A stretch of DNA of 64,000 nucleotides from Tetragonia tetragonoides (GCA_038025085.1 CM076141.1:22138501-22202500), one strand, 5' to 3'. Shown: positions 32,331-45,413, counted from the stretch's first letter. Notes: generated by a model not told the origin, from the letters alone. Numbers and translations are program-made.

Positions 32331-34362
32331 ATATATATAAACTACAGTAAGTCTTGTGTGAGACCAACTCACAAAACATTGTGGTCACGTTTTAGAAATG
32401 TAAGGGTTACTTATGGTGAGTAGTGACCCTTGTTTCATTGAAAAGTGACCCCAGTCTTACCAAAAGTTATGAAAAGACCGTCGTATAAAAGTTTTTGTGT
32501 ATAAACTATTATTATTACATTGAATACACACATCACTTCTAGGAAAATGTGTTAGTAACCAATATATATATACCACTTTTTGCTTTCGGTCACCTTTCAA
32601 AATTTTATCTTTGTACATAGGCTTCAATGATTACTTTTGTATTAATTTCATACCTTTGATTACGATCTTGCCAAAATAATGGTCAACTTAAATTCCCCTC
32701 ATTAAATAGGTAATAAAAAGGAAAATATGTCAATTCAATTATTTACGTCAACTTAAAAAAAATACAATTTAGTTAGCTCATGTCTTTAACCAGAAGATAA
32801 AAAAAGTTATCGCTCGAAACGCGTTATCTCACAAAAAGTCTTTTGTACACAGTTGTTAACAAGAATGTTTCTAAACATATATTATAAAAGATATTAGTGT
32901 ATTCAACAATTATTCATCAAATTTATCAAACCACAAAGTGAAGGATTAAATTTCTTGTTTTAAGAAAGAAAGAAAAAAAAGAATGCATACAATTAAAAGG
33001 CCCCAATGAAAACACCACGAACGATAATAGACATTCAATCCTTTTTGAGGTTCATGTGTTATCATTTCTTTTTTTACCACAACATAGAATAGAATGTCAA
33101 ATGGGTGATTCTTATAGTTCATTATAAGTTTCCTTATAATCTAAACTAATTATTTTAATACAAAAATAATTATAGTCACTATAGTATTTACTCCAAATGG
33201 TAGTGATACTTACTTTATATTGCTTGTTGAGTAAAGACATATTTGCAATTCCTGACGGTTCGAGTTGAAGAATGGAGAATTAAACGAAGAGACACCGAGG
33301 AATGGATGAAGCATCGTCAATTGCCTCCAACCCTACAAGAACGTGTTTGTAGATTTGTTCAATATAATTGGCTAGCTACAAGAGGGGTTAAAGAAGCATC
33401 TATTTTACGTACATTACCATTGGATATCCAGCGTGAAGTACAACGTCATCTTTGCCTTAACCTTGTTCGACGTGTATGTTTTCTTGGTATTTATTTTCTC
33501 TTTTTTTTTGGCAATGTAAAGCTTTTCATTAATTATCAAGAGAAGAATTATATAACATGTCTAGCACTAGCTAGAATCCTGGAAAAAGAAACCCAATTGC
33601 ATATAACTTCCTATACTCACCAAAAACATCCAGGTAGTAGGGCTCACCTTTTAGTAATGGTATCCCTCTCCTATCTACCTCACATAATATGTATGCATAA
33701 ACAACTAGACGAGAAGCTATTACGAAGACAGCTTGATCAACATAAAGACTTTAAATACACCTTCAATCTACTATTATTCTGAGCTCTACCACACGCATGG
33801 TATTGAATCTGCCTTACCATCTTAGTAACATATTGGATTTTTCTTTGAAAACTCCTCTGGTTCCTCTTACACCACATTGTGTAAATAGTTAGGTTGAAGC
33901 ACTTCTCAAGCGCAACTACTTGAGCACTTTTGTCTCTACCCCACATCAATCTCAATCAAGAAACACTCACTATCCCACTCAGAGACAGTAACATCTCGTT
34001 GGATCCACTGAATAACCCTGCTCTTAAATCTCTCTAGAAAACTCACAGTGGAAGAACAAACGCTGAAATTCCTCAATCTGCCCAACACACAACACACACC
34101 ACACACCCTATCCAAGCAAAACATCCTTGGTCCTAAGAGTTTATTCATCAATGTCATCCAAAATATTAATGTTGCTTGGGGAGGGGGGGAGGGGGTTTGT
34201 ACACATAAAAACTTTCCAACAAACATTCTCAACTGAACCCCTAATAAGCTTGTATACTTTTCTAATGGAGAATCTACCATTTCTCACTACAACTGACCAT
34301 TCACCAATCATTCTCCTTATGCTTTCTTACTTGAGAAACCTCCTTAACCATCCAAGACCCTG

Positions 34363-35289
34363 AGTATTGTTTCGCCCGATTTGAAGGGGGGTCGAACACT
34401 GGGAAGATTTTGGGATCGAGATGTGCGAGCGGGGGCTGTTTATCTGTTTCCTTGGCCCTCTCCACTGCTACCTGCACAAGACAAGCAAAGGTGAACTAGC
34501 TCGGGGGGTCGACCCGAGAAGACCCCTCCGATGCTTAAGTTAGTAAATGGAGATCTGTACGAGAGGTACTTTTGTACAGCCAAGTATATTTGGAGTAATG
34601 AGGTGAGGATTTGTTTGAGCGTCAGACTATGGGAATCAGAGCTGAAAGGCGGAATGTCAGAGCTCAATGTCAGACAGCGTGAATGTTCCCTCAATGGAAT
34701 GACCTTACCTTTGCCTTGATTTCTGCGCAGGTCTTTATAGGGCAAAAGTCGGCTAGCTTCGTCAAATGAACAGTGGACACGTAGCCCTGTACGTACATCC
34801 CTCTCTAAGTCGGCTTAGAGGGGGTGGTCACGTGAGTTGTGGTACGATCCCTTGGGATGATTCCACGTAGGGGTTCGTACAGTTGATGTCGCCACTTCTG
34901 TCCAAGGGGCTTAGAGAGCGTGGGCGCCAAAGCAGTCATCCGAATCTCTGTAGGAATATTCGCATAGTACATGTGCTAGCGTCAGGGTTGAGCGTACAGA
35001 AAGCCTAAGGGTCAATTCATGGCTGAGCCGACCCTTATAGTCGAGCCAGAGCATAATTGTAGTCTTTGGGTCGGTACGAGACTGGTAGTTGAGGTAGATC
35101 TTCCCGGATCTGTTGGTGATGTTAAGCAGCGGGTGGGGGAACCCTCGATCAAGGGTTGCCCCTCGAGAAGGAGAAATGCCTTTTTAGAGTTGTCGATGAT
35201 CCTGACTCTGCTGAAGGTCAGGATTCTTCTGGCGTAGCTGAGACGGGGGTCGATAGCTCGACCCTCGATATTTTGGGTATATCAAGTAT
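34363..35289. mobile_element. Solo LTR or TRIM-like insertion, 917 bp, target duplication AGTAT
   Basis: TGTTTCGCCC begins at 34368 and GGGTATATCA ends at 35284, flanked on both sides by AGTAT (34363-34367 and 35285-35289). It interrupts the LINE between the words read as KYFWQMEVHT and GWLRRFLK. It is much richer in G and C than its host intron and has no real ORF. The family is not named. Confidence 0.85.
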
Positions 35290-36353
35290 GAACCTCCATC
35301 TGCCAAAAATATTTATGCTTCACAAAATAAATGTGTACCCTTTGGATCCACAACTTATCTCGTGTTCGACTGAGTGCCCACAACAATTTACATATAGCAA
35401 CTTGATTCCATACCTTCATATTCAATAAGTTGCAGCCCCCTGCATCTTTTGGCAAACGAACTCTATCCCATGCTACTAAGGATTTTACTGTTACTCGAGC
35501 CTTACTAGACAATAAGTAGCTTATAGAAGCAGCTTCAATCATTTTAATCACTTTTTTAGGGAACACAAAAAGGTGGCCCCAAAAAACTTGAACACCAAAT
35601 AACACAACCCTGATCATTTGCAATCTCCCGGCGTAACATAAGAACCTCGTAGTCCCTGATTGAATATTTGTAGTAATTTTCTCAATGAGACCTTTGCACC
35701 GGGTAAACTATAACTATTGCTTGCTAGGGGAACCCCCAAGTACCTAGCATGAAGTTCTCCCAAAGTATAGCCTAGGTCTCATACAAATATTCTCTTATCC
35801 TCATTACAGACCATACCGAAAAAGACTTGGCCATTGCCCAGATTTGCTTTCAAAAACAGATGCAACATAGAAGATTCCAAATTGTTAATGTGGAAGCCTC
35901 ATTAATCAAACATCTCCCCAGGAGAAAAAGAGAAGGTCGTCTGCGAAACACAAATGGATCATACCCAATTTCTTGCACCTTGGTTGAAAATGAAGGTTTT
36001 GTTCCTCTTGAGTGTTTGCAGGCATCTATGCAAATATTACATAACAAAGATAAACAGGAGAGGGGATATAGGATTCCATTGCCTCAATCCCCTTTTAGCC
36101 TAAAAAGGATCTAATTACTCACCATTCAGCACAACGACATGAGATACAATTGTAATACATGACATTATCCATTAAACAAAGATAGCAGGAAATCTCAATT
36201 CTTTGAGAATCTGCTCAGCGAAAATCCATTCCACTGAATCATAAGCCTTTTGTAGATCTACCTTCATCATATACCTAGGAGGAAAGTTTTTCTAGTGTAC
36301 CCCTTCACCAGCTCATGACTAAATAAAATATTATCAGAGGTAAGTCTTCCTGG

Positions 36354-37834
36354 CTACTTGATAGGCCCGCAAGTGCACGGGTTTATCATTGTAATAAAAT
36401 ATCGTATCCACAGGGAGCTTTCGATTCCAAATATTAAGTTCTTAATTCAACAACTTAAGCGAATTCGAATTGGTTTTTTTGTAATTAACAACTAAGAACG
36501 CAAATTAACGATAAAAAGATGTCAAGAACTAAGACCTAGGATTGACTTTACCTCCACTCTAATTCCTTGAAGCAAATAATAAGTCTAACTAGCATGTAAA
36601 ATTGAACATATAAGCAAGGACGGAATTATAAGACACCAAAATTCCTCTCTCGATGGTTAAACGATACACTTAAAATAACTAAATTCCTATTCTCTTGGAA
36701 TTAAGCTAATTCAAGAGCATTAAGAACACTACAAGTCCAAAGCATCACAAGACTTTCTAACCTAATCTCGTGATTAGGCAATCTTGTCAATTGTTTGAGT
36801 TCTGACAACTAAAAAGTTTCTCTCGAACATGAGTTAATCTTCCAAATAAATAAGCACACAAACAATTGATTGCAACAATATTCTAAAACATGCTAATTAA
36901 ACAAAATAGGGCATCAAGGAACAAAGATTTTGGCTACATCAATCCTACATGAGCAATTTAGCTACTCATGATATTCAAAAACAACAAGTAAACAATGAAA
37001 ACTAAACTAATCATGATTGTGCTAGAATTCAAGAACAATAACAACAACAATCATAAACTAAAGTAAAATTAATTTAAAAGAAATGGAGAGACGGGAAAGA
37101 AAAAGTAGGGATTAGAGATATCCAAAAGTGTTTCGATGGATAACAATCAAGAACATGAACAAAGCCTGAAATGGTTACTTCAATCTCCAAATTGCATAAA
37201 CAAACTAGTGTTTGATTCTAATTCTAAAAAGCATAAAGTGTTTATGAAACAAAGAGAGAGATAATGGGGTGAATGAGATGTGTGATACAAAATGAGTTTT
37301 TCCCCTTATAATAGACTCCCAAAATGTATCTAGTCAAAATTGAGAAAGAAACTCACGGAATAGGAGAGGTCACAAATGAATTCTCGTGAAATCGACAGCT
37401 TGCATTGTCGTGCAAAAAATATGTAGGAAAGTTGCAGGGTCGTGCAACCCAATTTCTCAAATTCTCGAGCTCACTGAGTTACTTGCATGGTCATGCAAGT
37501 TTTAGCCTTCGAACTTACATGGTCATGTAACTGCAATTGTGCCTAAAACTTCGATTTTGCACGTCTCTTCTCGCTTGGCTTTCTCTAAAACATTCTCCTT
37601 GCCTTCTTCCTTGACGATTGCGACTCCAAATAATCACCAAAGTCACTACCAAATAATGGGGTCTCAAAATACCCTAAAAGTACATATAAAAACACAAACA
37701 AACCCTCAGATAGTCATCTTTATCACATTAATCACAAAATCTCACAAAGAAATGATATAATTATCATGAAACCAATCAAATGAGCGCGTTTATCACAAGG
37801 AAAATAGCTCTAATCACGCACTTGTCACAACTAT
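36354..37834. mobile_element. LTR-like insertion, ~1.47 kb, in the intronic LINE
   Basis: It starts TGATAGGCCCGCAAGTGCAC at 36359 and ends near CTTGTCACAA at 37829-37830. Flanks are CTACT on the left and CTATT on the right, a 4-of-5 match, so the target duplication is imperfect. It cuts the LINE reverse transcriptase just before GRLTSDNIL. No coding capacity. The opening TGATAGGCCCGCAAGTGCAC with GTATCCACAGGGAG shortly after is a pattern seen at the start of several plant LTRs. Confidence 0.62.
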
Positions 37835-40101
37835 TCCTGATAAGCCTTATTACATGTTGCATTCTATGAGTAATGACTTTAGAGAGATTATTATAGAGGA
37901 GAGTACAATAGGCTATAGGTCTAAACTCTTTCACATGAAGGGTTTGCAATTTTAGGTACCAAAGTAATAGTAGTTATATTAATGTCACGCACCATAAGAC
38001 CAGTACAAAAGAATTGTTTAAAAGCAATACATACCCCTTCTCCAATGACCTTTCAGGCGTTTTTGAGAAAGCACGCATTAAATCCATCTACCCATGGAGC
38101 CTTGTAGTCATCCGTAGAGAAAAGAGCCTCCCTTATTTCTTGATTTTTAACCCCAGCACACAAGAATAACTACTGGTCATTATTCAACTGAGCACCTTCC
38201 CTCATGGCTTCAAAGTTAATATATGGCAAACTGGAAGCAGTAGAACCAAGTAACATTGCATGAAAAATCAGGATTGCCCTCTTTATGTCCAGGGTTTTTC
38301 AATCTAATCCCCTTATTCTTAATCAACAAGGAGACATTGCTTCACTTGTATCTATCAGACATTATAACAAATAAAATTGCTGGAATTACTGTCCCTAAGC
38401 TTGATCCAGTGGGCCTTAGACTTTTGTTTGGAAATCTTCTCCTACATAAACAACCACTTCTCCAGAGTAGCCAGACATTCCTTCTCTCTCTCAACCCACA
38501 TGGGATTACTCATATGATATTGTATCCGTTGTTAAACACTAGTTAAAGCCTCCCTGACATAGATGACTTTACCATCCACATTACCATTATCATTCCTACA
38601 TAGCTACATTGCAGAATTTTGATACTTTTTTAAAGTTTTCTCCAAACCTAAGCATCGCATCACCATATACTGATTGCTTCGAGGTAGAACTAACAATTTT
38701 AAAAAATTGATCACATTCAGTCAAGACATTAAGATACCTGAATAGTCTCTGGGGTTTATGATGTAAAGCTTCCACCATCATGAAGATGGGGGAATGGTGG
38801 TATATCTTTTCTTTCTTAGTACTACTGCATAATTTTATCTTTAAATAAGAAAAATATGTATATTTTCAGTTATTATATTAATAGATCCTTCATTTGGTAT
38901 ATTTTTGAAAGAAAAAAAAAACCTTTCTTAAAGTGCTTAAGGGAAATTCTTCATTTTTAAATTACACGACTTTTAAAATATGGGATGTTGTCAAACAAAA
39001 AGATAAGTTTCGTAAGATTATTTTCCTTCATGTACATTTCTTTGATGAAATCTAATTATGGGAACTAACATAAGTCAACATTATGGTATATTTCATTCTT
39101 TTGATTCCTAGTGTCCAATATACTCAATTTGTTTGGTCAATAAGTTATTATGATTTATGTTTAACAAATACTCGCCATTGTCAACTTATTCAGGTGCCAT
39201 TTTTCTCAAAAATGGATGAGTTACTACTTGATGCCATATGTGAGCGCCTTATTGCAACCCTAAGTACCCAAGGGACATACATATTTAGGGAAGGTGATCC
39301 TGTAGATGAAATGCTTTTCATTATTAGAGGGCAACTCGAAAGCTCCACAATTGGTGGTGGAAGGTCCGGTTTTTATAACTCCATCATCCTACGACCCGGT
39401 GATTTTTGTGGGGAGGAAATCCTAACTTGGGCATTGGTGCCAAATGCAAACCTTAACCTCCCTTCCTCTACGAGAACTGTGAAAGCTCTTAGTGAGGTTG
39501 AGGCGTTTGCCCTTGGAGCTGAAGATCTCAGATTTTTCTCCACTCAATTTAAGCGTCTCCATAGCAAAGCTATACAAGACGCATTTAGGTATCATTCACA
39601 TCAATGGAGAACGTGGGGTGCTTGTTATATTCAAACAGCTTGGAAAAGGTATTGTGATAGACTTTAATTACAAAGGAGAATGGTTCAATATAACTGAACA
39701 TTGGCTTTATATCTATATAGTTAATAAGTATAAATAAAGAAGTTTTCTATATACATATCTAATCTTTATGTTTTCCATTAGGTATAAGAAGAGAATGATG
39801 ACAAAAGAGTTGGCCCTACAAGAAAACTTGTTGTATATGCCAAATGAGGGTACTAATGATGATTACTCTGTTGATGCATTGGATAATGATCAAAATTGGA
39901 ACATGGACATCTCATCTAAAGACAACGTTAATAGTTCAACACCTTGGGGCTACTGTCTTTGCTTCAAAATTTGCAGCTAATAAAAAGAGAGGTGTAAACC
40001 AAAAAATTTTGTTTGTTAAGTCTTCATCAGGTGATGACTTGAAGATGCCAAAGATGTTTAAACCAGATATGCCAGATTTTTCTAATGAAGGTGCTATTTA
40101 G

Positions 40102-40674
40102 AATCATTATAGATGTATTAGAGATATATAATAAGAAATTTAGTGAATGTGTATAAGTATATATTTAGATCTGCAGATTAGTGTCTTTTGTTTCTCTTTT
40201 GTATGTCTAGAATCATTTACAAGGTTGTTACTAAAAAGCATATTGGAGCTTACATTCACCTTAATGTTTAGGGAGCCAACATTCACCTTGATGCACTTTT
40301 GAAGCATCAACGTAGTTCTTTATAACATTTGGTTGTGGCGTATGACATATTTAGTTGTTGATATATAATAATTCTTAGGTGTTAAAGGGATTATTATTGA
40401 GAATGACAGTATAGGAGTTATTGTTGTCAATTTGTATGCTCTCTGTTGATGATGAAAGAGTCCATTTTAAAAATAGATCGAATTTTTTTTTGAGAAATAG
40501 CAACAGATTATTGTAAAAATTTGTTAAGATTTAAACTACAATAGAAGGGAGGAAGACCAAATGATTTTTCTTAAAGTAATTGACAACCATGTTGACAATA
40601 GTTGTATGATATTTTCATAAACAAATAGACAATCATGTTGTACAAAGGGTAAATAGAATGTCTCTCTCCTGCTA

Positions 40675-40719
<45 letters not shown>

Positions 40720-40749
40720 AAGTAGACCCACTTTTCCCCTTTGTTTGAT
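40102..40749. other. 3' flank of the CNGC pseudogene with a (CT)n microsatellite
   Basis: Non-coding. An uninterrupted CT repeat of about 20 units lies at 40677-40717, just before the leader of the next LINE. Confidence 0.6.
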
Positions 40750-40881
40750 TGTTCTATCCCCCGTGGACTTCACCCTCATTCTTCATCTCTCTTCACTCAT
40801 CATTACTTAATTTACCCTTTCCACAACTAATTTCGTGCTCCACCCCTTTGTTCCCTCACTTGCTAATTACTATTAACATGA

Positions 40882-42587
40882 ATGACAAAAATTGTTGATG
40901 ATGTGGTAGAAGTGAAGAATACTGATCATCATGATCCATATCGTAAATCAGATGAGGATTTTATACCCCTGTCCGATGAACAACTCATAGATAGAGTTAC
41001 CAATCTTTGCTTGGTGGGCAGAGTATTTACAAAGAAAAATATCACGAGGGGATTGGCAAGATCAATCATGGAGAAAGCTTGGAACTTACCAAATAATCCT
41101 TCTTTTTCAATTATGAATGAGAAATGCTTCCTATTCACTTTTAAGACTAAAGCTGATAGAGACAAGGTACTCTATAGAGGTTCTTGGTCAGTTTTGAGTC
41201 GACAAATAATTATGACAAAATGGGATCAAAATCAAAGCTTAGGTGAACTGGATTTCAAAAAATGCCCATTTTGGGTCCAGATTCATGGGGTTGATTGGCG
41301 TAAATTAACTGAGAGAAATACAATTACCATGGGGGAAAAGGCGGGTATTGTGTTGGGGTCAGATTCTATCACTGAACAAAGATTACTAGCCAGACAATTT
41401 CTTAGAGCTAAAGCTATTGTTGATTTGTCGAAGCCATTAGCTAGAGGTTTTTTCTTGACAAGAGATGATGACTCGTGGAAAGATTGGATTGAATCAAGTA
41501 TGAAAAAATCACAGACTTCTGCTTTAAATGTGGTATTTTAGGACATGATTTTGGGGAATGTTCTCTGGAAGTTCCGCCTATTTTTACTCTTCCCGACAAA
41601 TGTTATGGTGCGCACAGGGCTACTGAATTGCATGATTTGAATGCTTCACTCAAAATCTGGAAGGAACCTCTATTCATAGTCCCTGATAGTTGGGCTAATG
41701 AAGAACCGCTAAGAGGCAAAACAATCTGGCGGGAAGAAATTAATATCCCAAATGAAACTTCTCCGTCGAGGTGGTCGACAACGCCCTCCAAGGAACCAGG
41801 GATGGTTCAACTCGGTGATGATGTCATTTCACTCGGCCCATCTATAGAGAAGTTGGTGACAGCAAACAGTGTGGCTGGTGAGATGGAAACTGTTCAATGG
41901 CACCCCTTTGAGGTACGGAGACGTGGCATCCATGCGTCAAACATTCTCGAGCCATGTGCGGAGAGGATAAAAGGTTTGTCTGCTGGATCCCACAATTATT
42001 TATCCTCCTCATCTTATCTAGCACACAAATCTCATATCTTGTTTCCCAATAAACCTCATTTTAAAGATGAGCCTGATGTGGTTAGTCAAAACATTATTTT
42101 CAAGTCAAGTGATACCATGACTCCTCTCTTGGAACTCAGCCCAAAACTCTCTTATGTGGTTAATGAGCCAGATGATGATCCTCTCCCTTTTATCTCAACC
42201 CCAAACACAAGTGTACCACCACAAAGTCCAACCCTCCTACTCCCACCACCACTTGACCCAACCACAAAAAATAATTCGTCCCACCAATCTTTTATACCAA
42301 AGAAAAAATATGTTCTACCCTCATCAAAAACTGACCATCACCTTGTATTACCCCCTGAGCCATTCTCAATTAATTCTCAACAACTTTTTTTGAAAAGGAA
42401 GTCAATATGTATCAATGAGGCTGAACCTGTTGTTGATAGAAATGTCAAAAGCAAAATTCTGGTTGCAAAGAGAGTTGTTCCTGGGAACAAAAAAGCATTT
42501 GTCAAAGGCAAGGGAAAAGCCCTTGCTACTACTACTGGTGATAAAAGGAGTTTTAATTTGCATATGGATAAAGAGACAGTTGATTGA
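40882..42587 (+). pseudogene. LINE ORF1 with DUF4283 and CCHC knuckle, one frameshift
   Basis: The first part (219 residues) has LVGRVFTKKNITRGLARSIM, FLFTFKTKADRDKVLYRGSW and KCPFWVQIHGVDWRKLTERN, a DUF4283/DUF4219-like fold. At about 41510 the frame changes, and the knuckle ITDFCFKCGILGHDFGEC continues into a long Pro/Ser-rich tail with NSSHQSFIPKKKY and a basic KKAFVKGKGKALATTTG. This protein is clearly different from the ORF1 at 20872, so two LINE families are present. It would bind LINE RNA. Confidence 0.82.
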
Positions 42588-42689
42588 ATGATGATGCAGT
42601 TTGAGGAGGATATGTCTAAGGCCGGGGAGGCGGGCCATAAACTACTCCCAAACCCTCAATAAGGACACTACTGAAATTGTTGGGGTTTA

Positions 42690-43803
42690 GGCCGACCCGC
42701 GACTCTACTCCATCTCAAGGCCCTCATTCGACATCGCAATCCGGATCTGATCTTTTTGGCGGAAACCATTGTATCTACTGTTAGGACAGAGGAAGTTTTA
42801 AGGAACCTTGGTTTCGCGTTTTTGGAAGCAACATCATCTGCTGGTCTATTGGGGGGAACAACTCTAATGTGGAGACAGGAAGTCGAATTAGAAATAATGT
42901 TCTTATCTGATCAAATAACAATTGCGAAGATGACCTCGGATCCACCCGAAAAAACATGGATTCACTCTTTTGTGTGTCGAGCCCCAAATCATTATGATGA
43001 ATTTTCCTTTTGGGATGCAGCAAATGATGTCTTTGGGACTATTAATCAGCCTCAATGTATGGTAGGAGATTATAATGAGTTGCTTAATCAACATGAGAAG
43101 TGGGGCGGACGCCCTTTTGCACAATCGTCTTCGAAAGGAAGATTACAAGGGTTGATTAACGAAAATGGACTTATTGACATTGCTTTCATGGGGAAGCCAT
43201 TCACTTGGCAATGCAAGAGAGACGGGATATCAGTAATGAAGGAGAGGCTCGACAGAGGACTGTGCAATTTGGAGTAGAGAGAAATGTATTCTGGTGCTAT
43301 AATTAAACATTTACCTAAAAGTAAATCGGACCATGGGCCTATTCTTTTGTGTACAAGTAGGGAAGGGCCGCGAGGCCCGACTCCTTTTCTCTTTGAGGCT
43401 ATGTGGGTGCGTGATGAGGCTAGTACAGGGGTAGTGGAAGAAGCGTGGAACACTGAGGTCAGAGGCTCAAATGTTATATTTTAAAACAGAAACTCAAGAT
43501 CACTAAAAAGGCTCATAAGGTTTGGAATAAAACCCATTTTGGTAATGTGCAGGAGGGTATTCGATTAGCCACCCTGGCGATTGATAAAATTTAGAGTAGT
43601 AATGATCCTGATTCCAATAGGGAAGAGAGTCATATTTATGAAAATTTAATTGAGTTATATGCACGAGATATGGAAATGCACAAACAAAAATCTCGTCTTC
43701 AATACCTTATATATGGCGATCCTAACACGAGATCTTTTCATTTGTCTACTGTCATACGAAGAAGAAGAATTTCAATTGAGTTCCTTAAAAATAAATAATT
43801 TAC
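42690..43803 (+). pseudogene. LINE ORF2, endonuclease part only
   Basis: Open from 42756 to 43277 with RNPDLIFLAET at its start, then LLGGTTLMWRQEVELEI, VGDYNELLNQHEKWGGRPF and FTWQCKRDGISVMKERLDRG. A stop follows, then SKSDHGPILL (the D-H of the active site). A degenerate segment with YGDPNTRSFH runs to 43803. This is the apurinic-like endonuclease of plant L1s. It is cut off by the element 3 LTR before reverse transcriptase. Confidence 0.8.
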
Positions 43804-43808
43804 GTCAT

Positions 43809-45394
43809 TGTAGACGCCAAAAAAGCGCCTTCAAATTTCTTCGCAAAAGCCCGATGATGAAAGGAGTAATATATAAAGCTTGAATGCTATTTTTGCTTTG
43901 ATAGGTAAAATAAGGTCTTAGGTTTTTACTCGATCACTCATTCATTCCCACTTAATTTAAAATATCCTTTTAAGAGCTTTCCATTGCTTCCTTCCGTGTC
44001 AAAATACGATTCCGCACCTAAGAGTTATGGCCAAACGAAGTTAAGGTTAAAAACTGATGTAGCCGAATACTGTGGACCATGTTTCCAGCCCCATTTGGGA
44101 GATAATTTGGTTGATTTAATTTGTGATCCTTATATTTCTGGATTCCATATTCAAATAGCTTTTCAATGACATTTCATGATCCCACACCACATTTCCAACC
44201 AATGAGTTACGAGCCAAACATTGATGCGTACTCCAAAACTGACCTCTCCTTATTCTTTCGAGTATATCTCGAGATCCACAAAATATTTGGGTCTGAAACC
44301 AAATCCATTTGAAACAAGACCCAATAATGTTTCTAACGCATCTTGAATCATCCACTTTGGAGCCCAAACGAGTGCGATATGGTCCGGTAAAGTTCTACCT
44401 AGCAAGCTGACAGCCGATAGCGACCCTGGGTTAACATCTAGGGCCGCTAGCGGCCCTCGCTAAGTCTCCAAGCCCGACTATTTTTCAGCCCAAAATCCAA
44501 ATTTCGGCTCCTTTCACCCATCCAAGCCTACTTCCTGCGCCTATAAATACGACTGTCCTCCCTAAGTTCAAAATAGACAGTCTACAGTTGACACCCTCTA
44601 TTCTCAGTAGTATTGATTCTGAGCTTCTCCCTCTTTCTTCCATAAACAATTCTATTCTATTATCTGGAGTATTGACACCGAGCTTCTCCCTCCTTCAAAA
44701 CTTGAGATCTTGTCTTCTACTATTCTTGTCAAATATAGCCTACAGTTCAGGTACTAACTCCTGAGGGCTCAAATCAAAATAATTGCCTAATTGTTTATTT
44801 TCTAGTAGTCGGAATGTAGATATCATGCTAGATTAACCTCTTTTATTTCTTCCTAAATATTTTTCTTCCAAGCATGTCTAGTCGTTGTAATGCTCAACTT
44901 GTCAATCAAATGCATGTCTAAACAAGGGTTAAAATAAATGTTGTGATGCTTGTGATGAACCAATTAATAGTCTAAGTCTAGGTTGTTAATCTGGTTTGTG
45001 TGGGAATCATGTCTTTAAATTGTTAAGCAAACTTGAGTTAGTAGAGGCCGTCATAAACGGGCAAGTTGGGTGCCTAACACCTTCCCACCTCGTACCTTCG
45101 CCCCCGAACCCTTTATTCCTGGGTATTTATATGTTCTATATGAGTGGGAGTCTTTCTAAAAAGATGATCAGTTCACTTATCGCGCTTTTGGGTTGTCCCT
45201 TAGGATTGTCCATTCGGTTAGTCCCTTCGATAAAACTCCGATAGCAGATTTCTGACCTTTTTCATGGTTTTTATTCAATTCAAGTCCTTACAAAATCTTT
45301 TCTAACTCGACGGTTCCTTGAACTTATCTAAACCCCGAGTTTACAAATTTTCTATAAGGACGCACCCCGTGGCGAGAAATCCCAGGTCCTTACA
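43809..45394 (+). repeat. Left LTR of element 3, 1,586 bp
   Basis: Begins TGTAGACGCCAAAAAAGCGC and ends CAGGTCCTTACA beside the primer site. It matches the right LTR 51195-52667 along nearly its whole length, with scattered differences such as a short stretch of AGCGACC words near 44410-44460 shortened in the right copy. CCTATAAATACGAC near 44540 is a good TATA box. Confidence 0.88.
44540..44552 (+). promoter_or_regulatory. TATA box in the element 3 LTR
   Basis: GCCTATAAATACGAC, repeated in the right LTR at about 51895-51907. It fits the start of the R region about 30 bp downstream. Confidence 0.6.
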
Positions 45395-45395
45395 G

Positions 45396-45413
45396 TGGCA
45401 ACTTCATTGGGGA
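45396..45413 (+). other. Primer binding site of element 3
   Basis: TGGCAACTTCATTGGGGA, one base after the LTR end. It has the same tRNA-Arg-like form as in element 1. Confidence 0.8.

Larger units (their letters stand above)
33500..38800 (-). mobile_element. Minus-strand LINE filling the fifth CNGC intron, itself hit by two insertions
   Basis: From right to left it gives a piece before reverse transcriptase (38800-38596, MLRFGENFKKVSKF), KAPWVDGFNACFLKNA and TTITLVPKIANP (38110-37900), GRLTSDNILFSHELVKGYTRK and MMKVDLQKAYDSVEWIFAEQ (36355-36180), VAWDRVRLPKDAGGCNLLNM (about 35480-35400), and the zf-RVT end with FNLTIYTMWCKRNQRSFQ (33900-33820). The 3' poly-A (T9 on plus) is at 33501-33510, about 28 bp after the exon donor. 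The 5' end is truncated. Two LTR-like insertions at 34368-35284 and 36359-37829 interrupt it. Confidence 0.82.
28425..40101 (+). pseudogene. Cyclic nucleotide-gated channel (CNGC-like) pseudogene, seven recognisable exons
   Basis: Exons read by eye: ~28425-28782, 29215-29427, 30009-30316, 30682-30793, 33237-33473, 39194-39648, 39782-40101. They give transmembrane helices S1-S4 (ILDPNSEIVTRWNYIFLLT; DFIIDFAASLPLPQ), S5 (RIIKTTGVVAKNAWSGAAYN), pore and S6 (LWFGLKNLS then LYGQNLQTTTFIGET), C-linker (VEEWRIKRRDTEEWMKHRQL; NWLATRGVKE), the nucleotide-binding fold (GTYIFREGDPVDEMLFIIRG; RPGDFCGEEILTWAL) and an IQ calmodulin site (YIQTAWKRYKKR). Plant CNGCs are plasma-membrane Ca2+/cation channels. 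Breaks: one extra T in a T6 run near 28675-28680, donor GC instead of GT at 28783, donor TT instead of GT at 30317, a frame change near 39925-39940, and no N-terminal exon. If the T6 and last-exon shifts were assembly errors the gene would still have the bad donor. Confidence 0.88.
40750..43808 (+). mobile_element. L1-type LINE, 3' part lost
   Basis: Holds ORF1 (40882-42587) and the endonuclease part of ORF2 (42690-43803). It stops at the left LTR of element 3 at 43809. No reverse transcriptase sequence was found on the far side of that element, so the remainder was lost. The 5' boundary is approximate. Confidence 0.78.

Noticed and set aside
44996..45244. ORF repeated at 52352-52576
   Set aside because: Both are the same place in the two LTRs of element 3.
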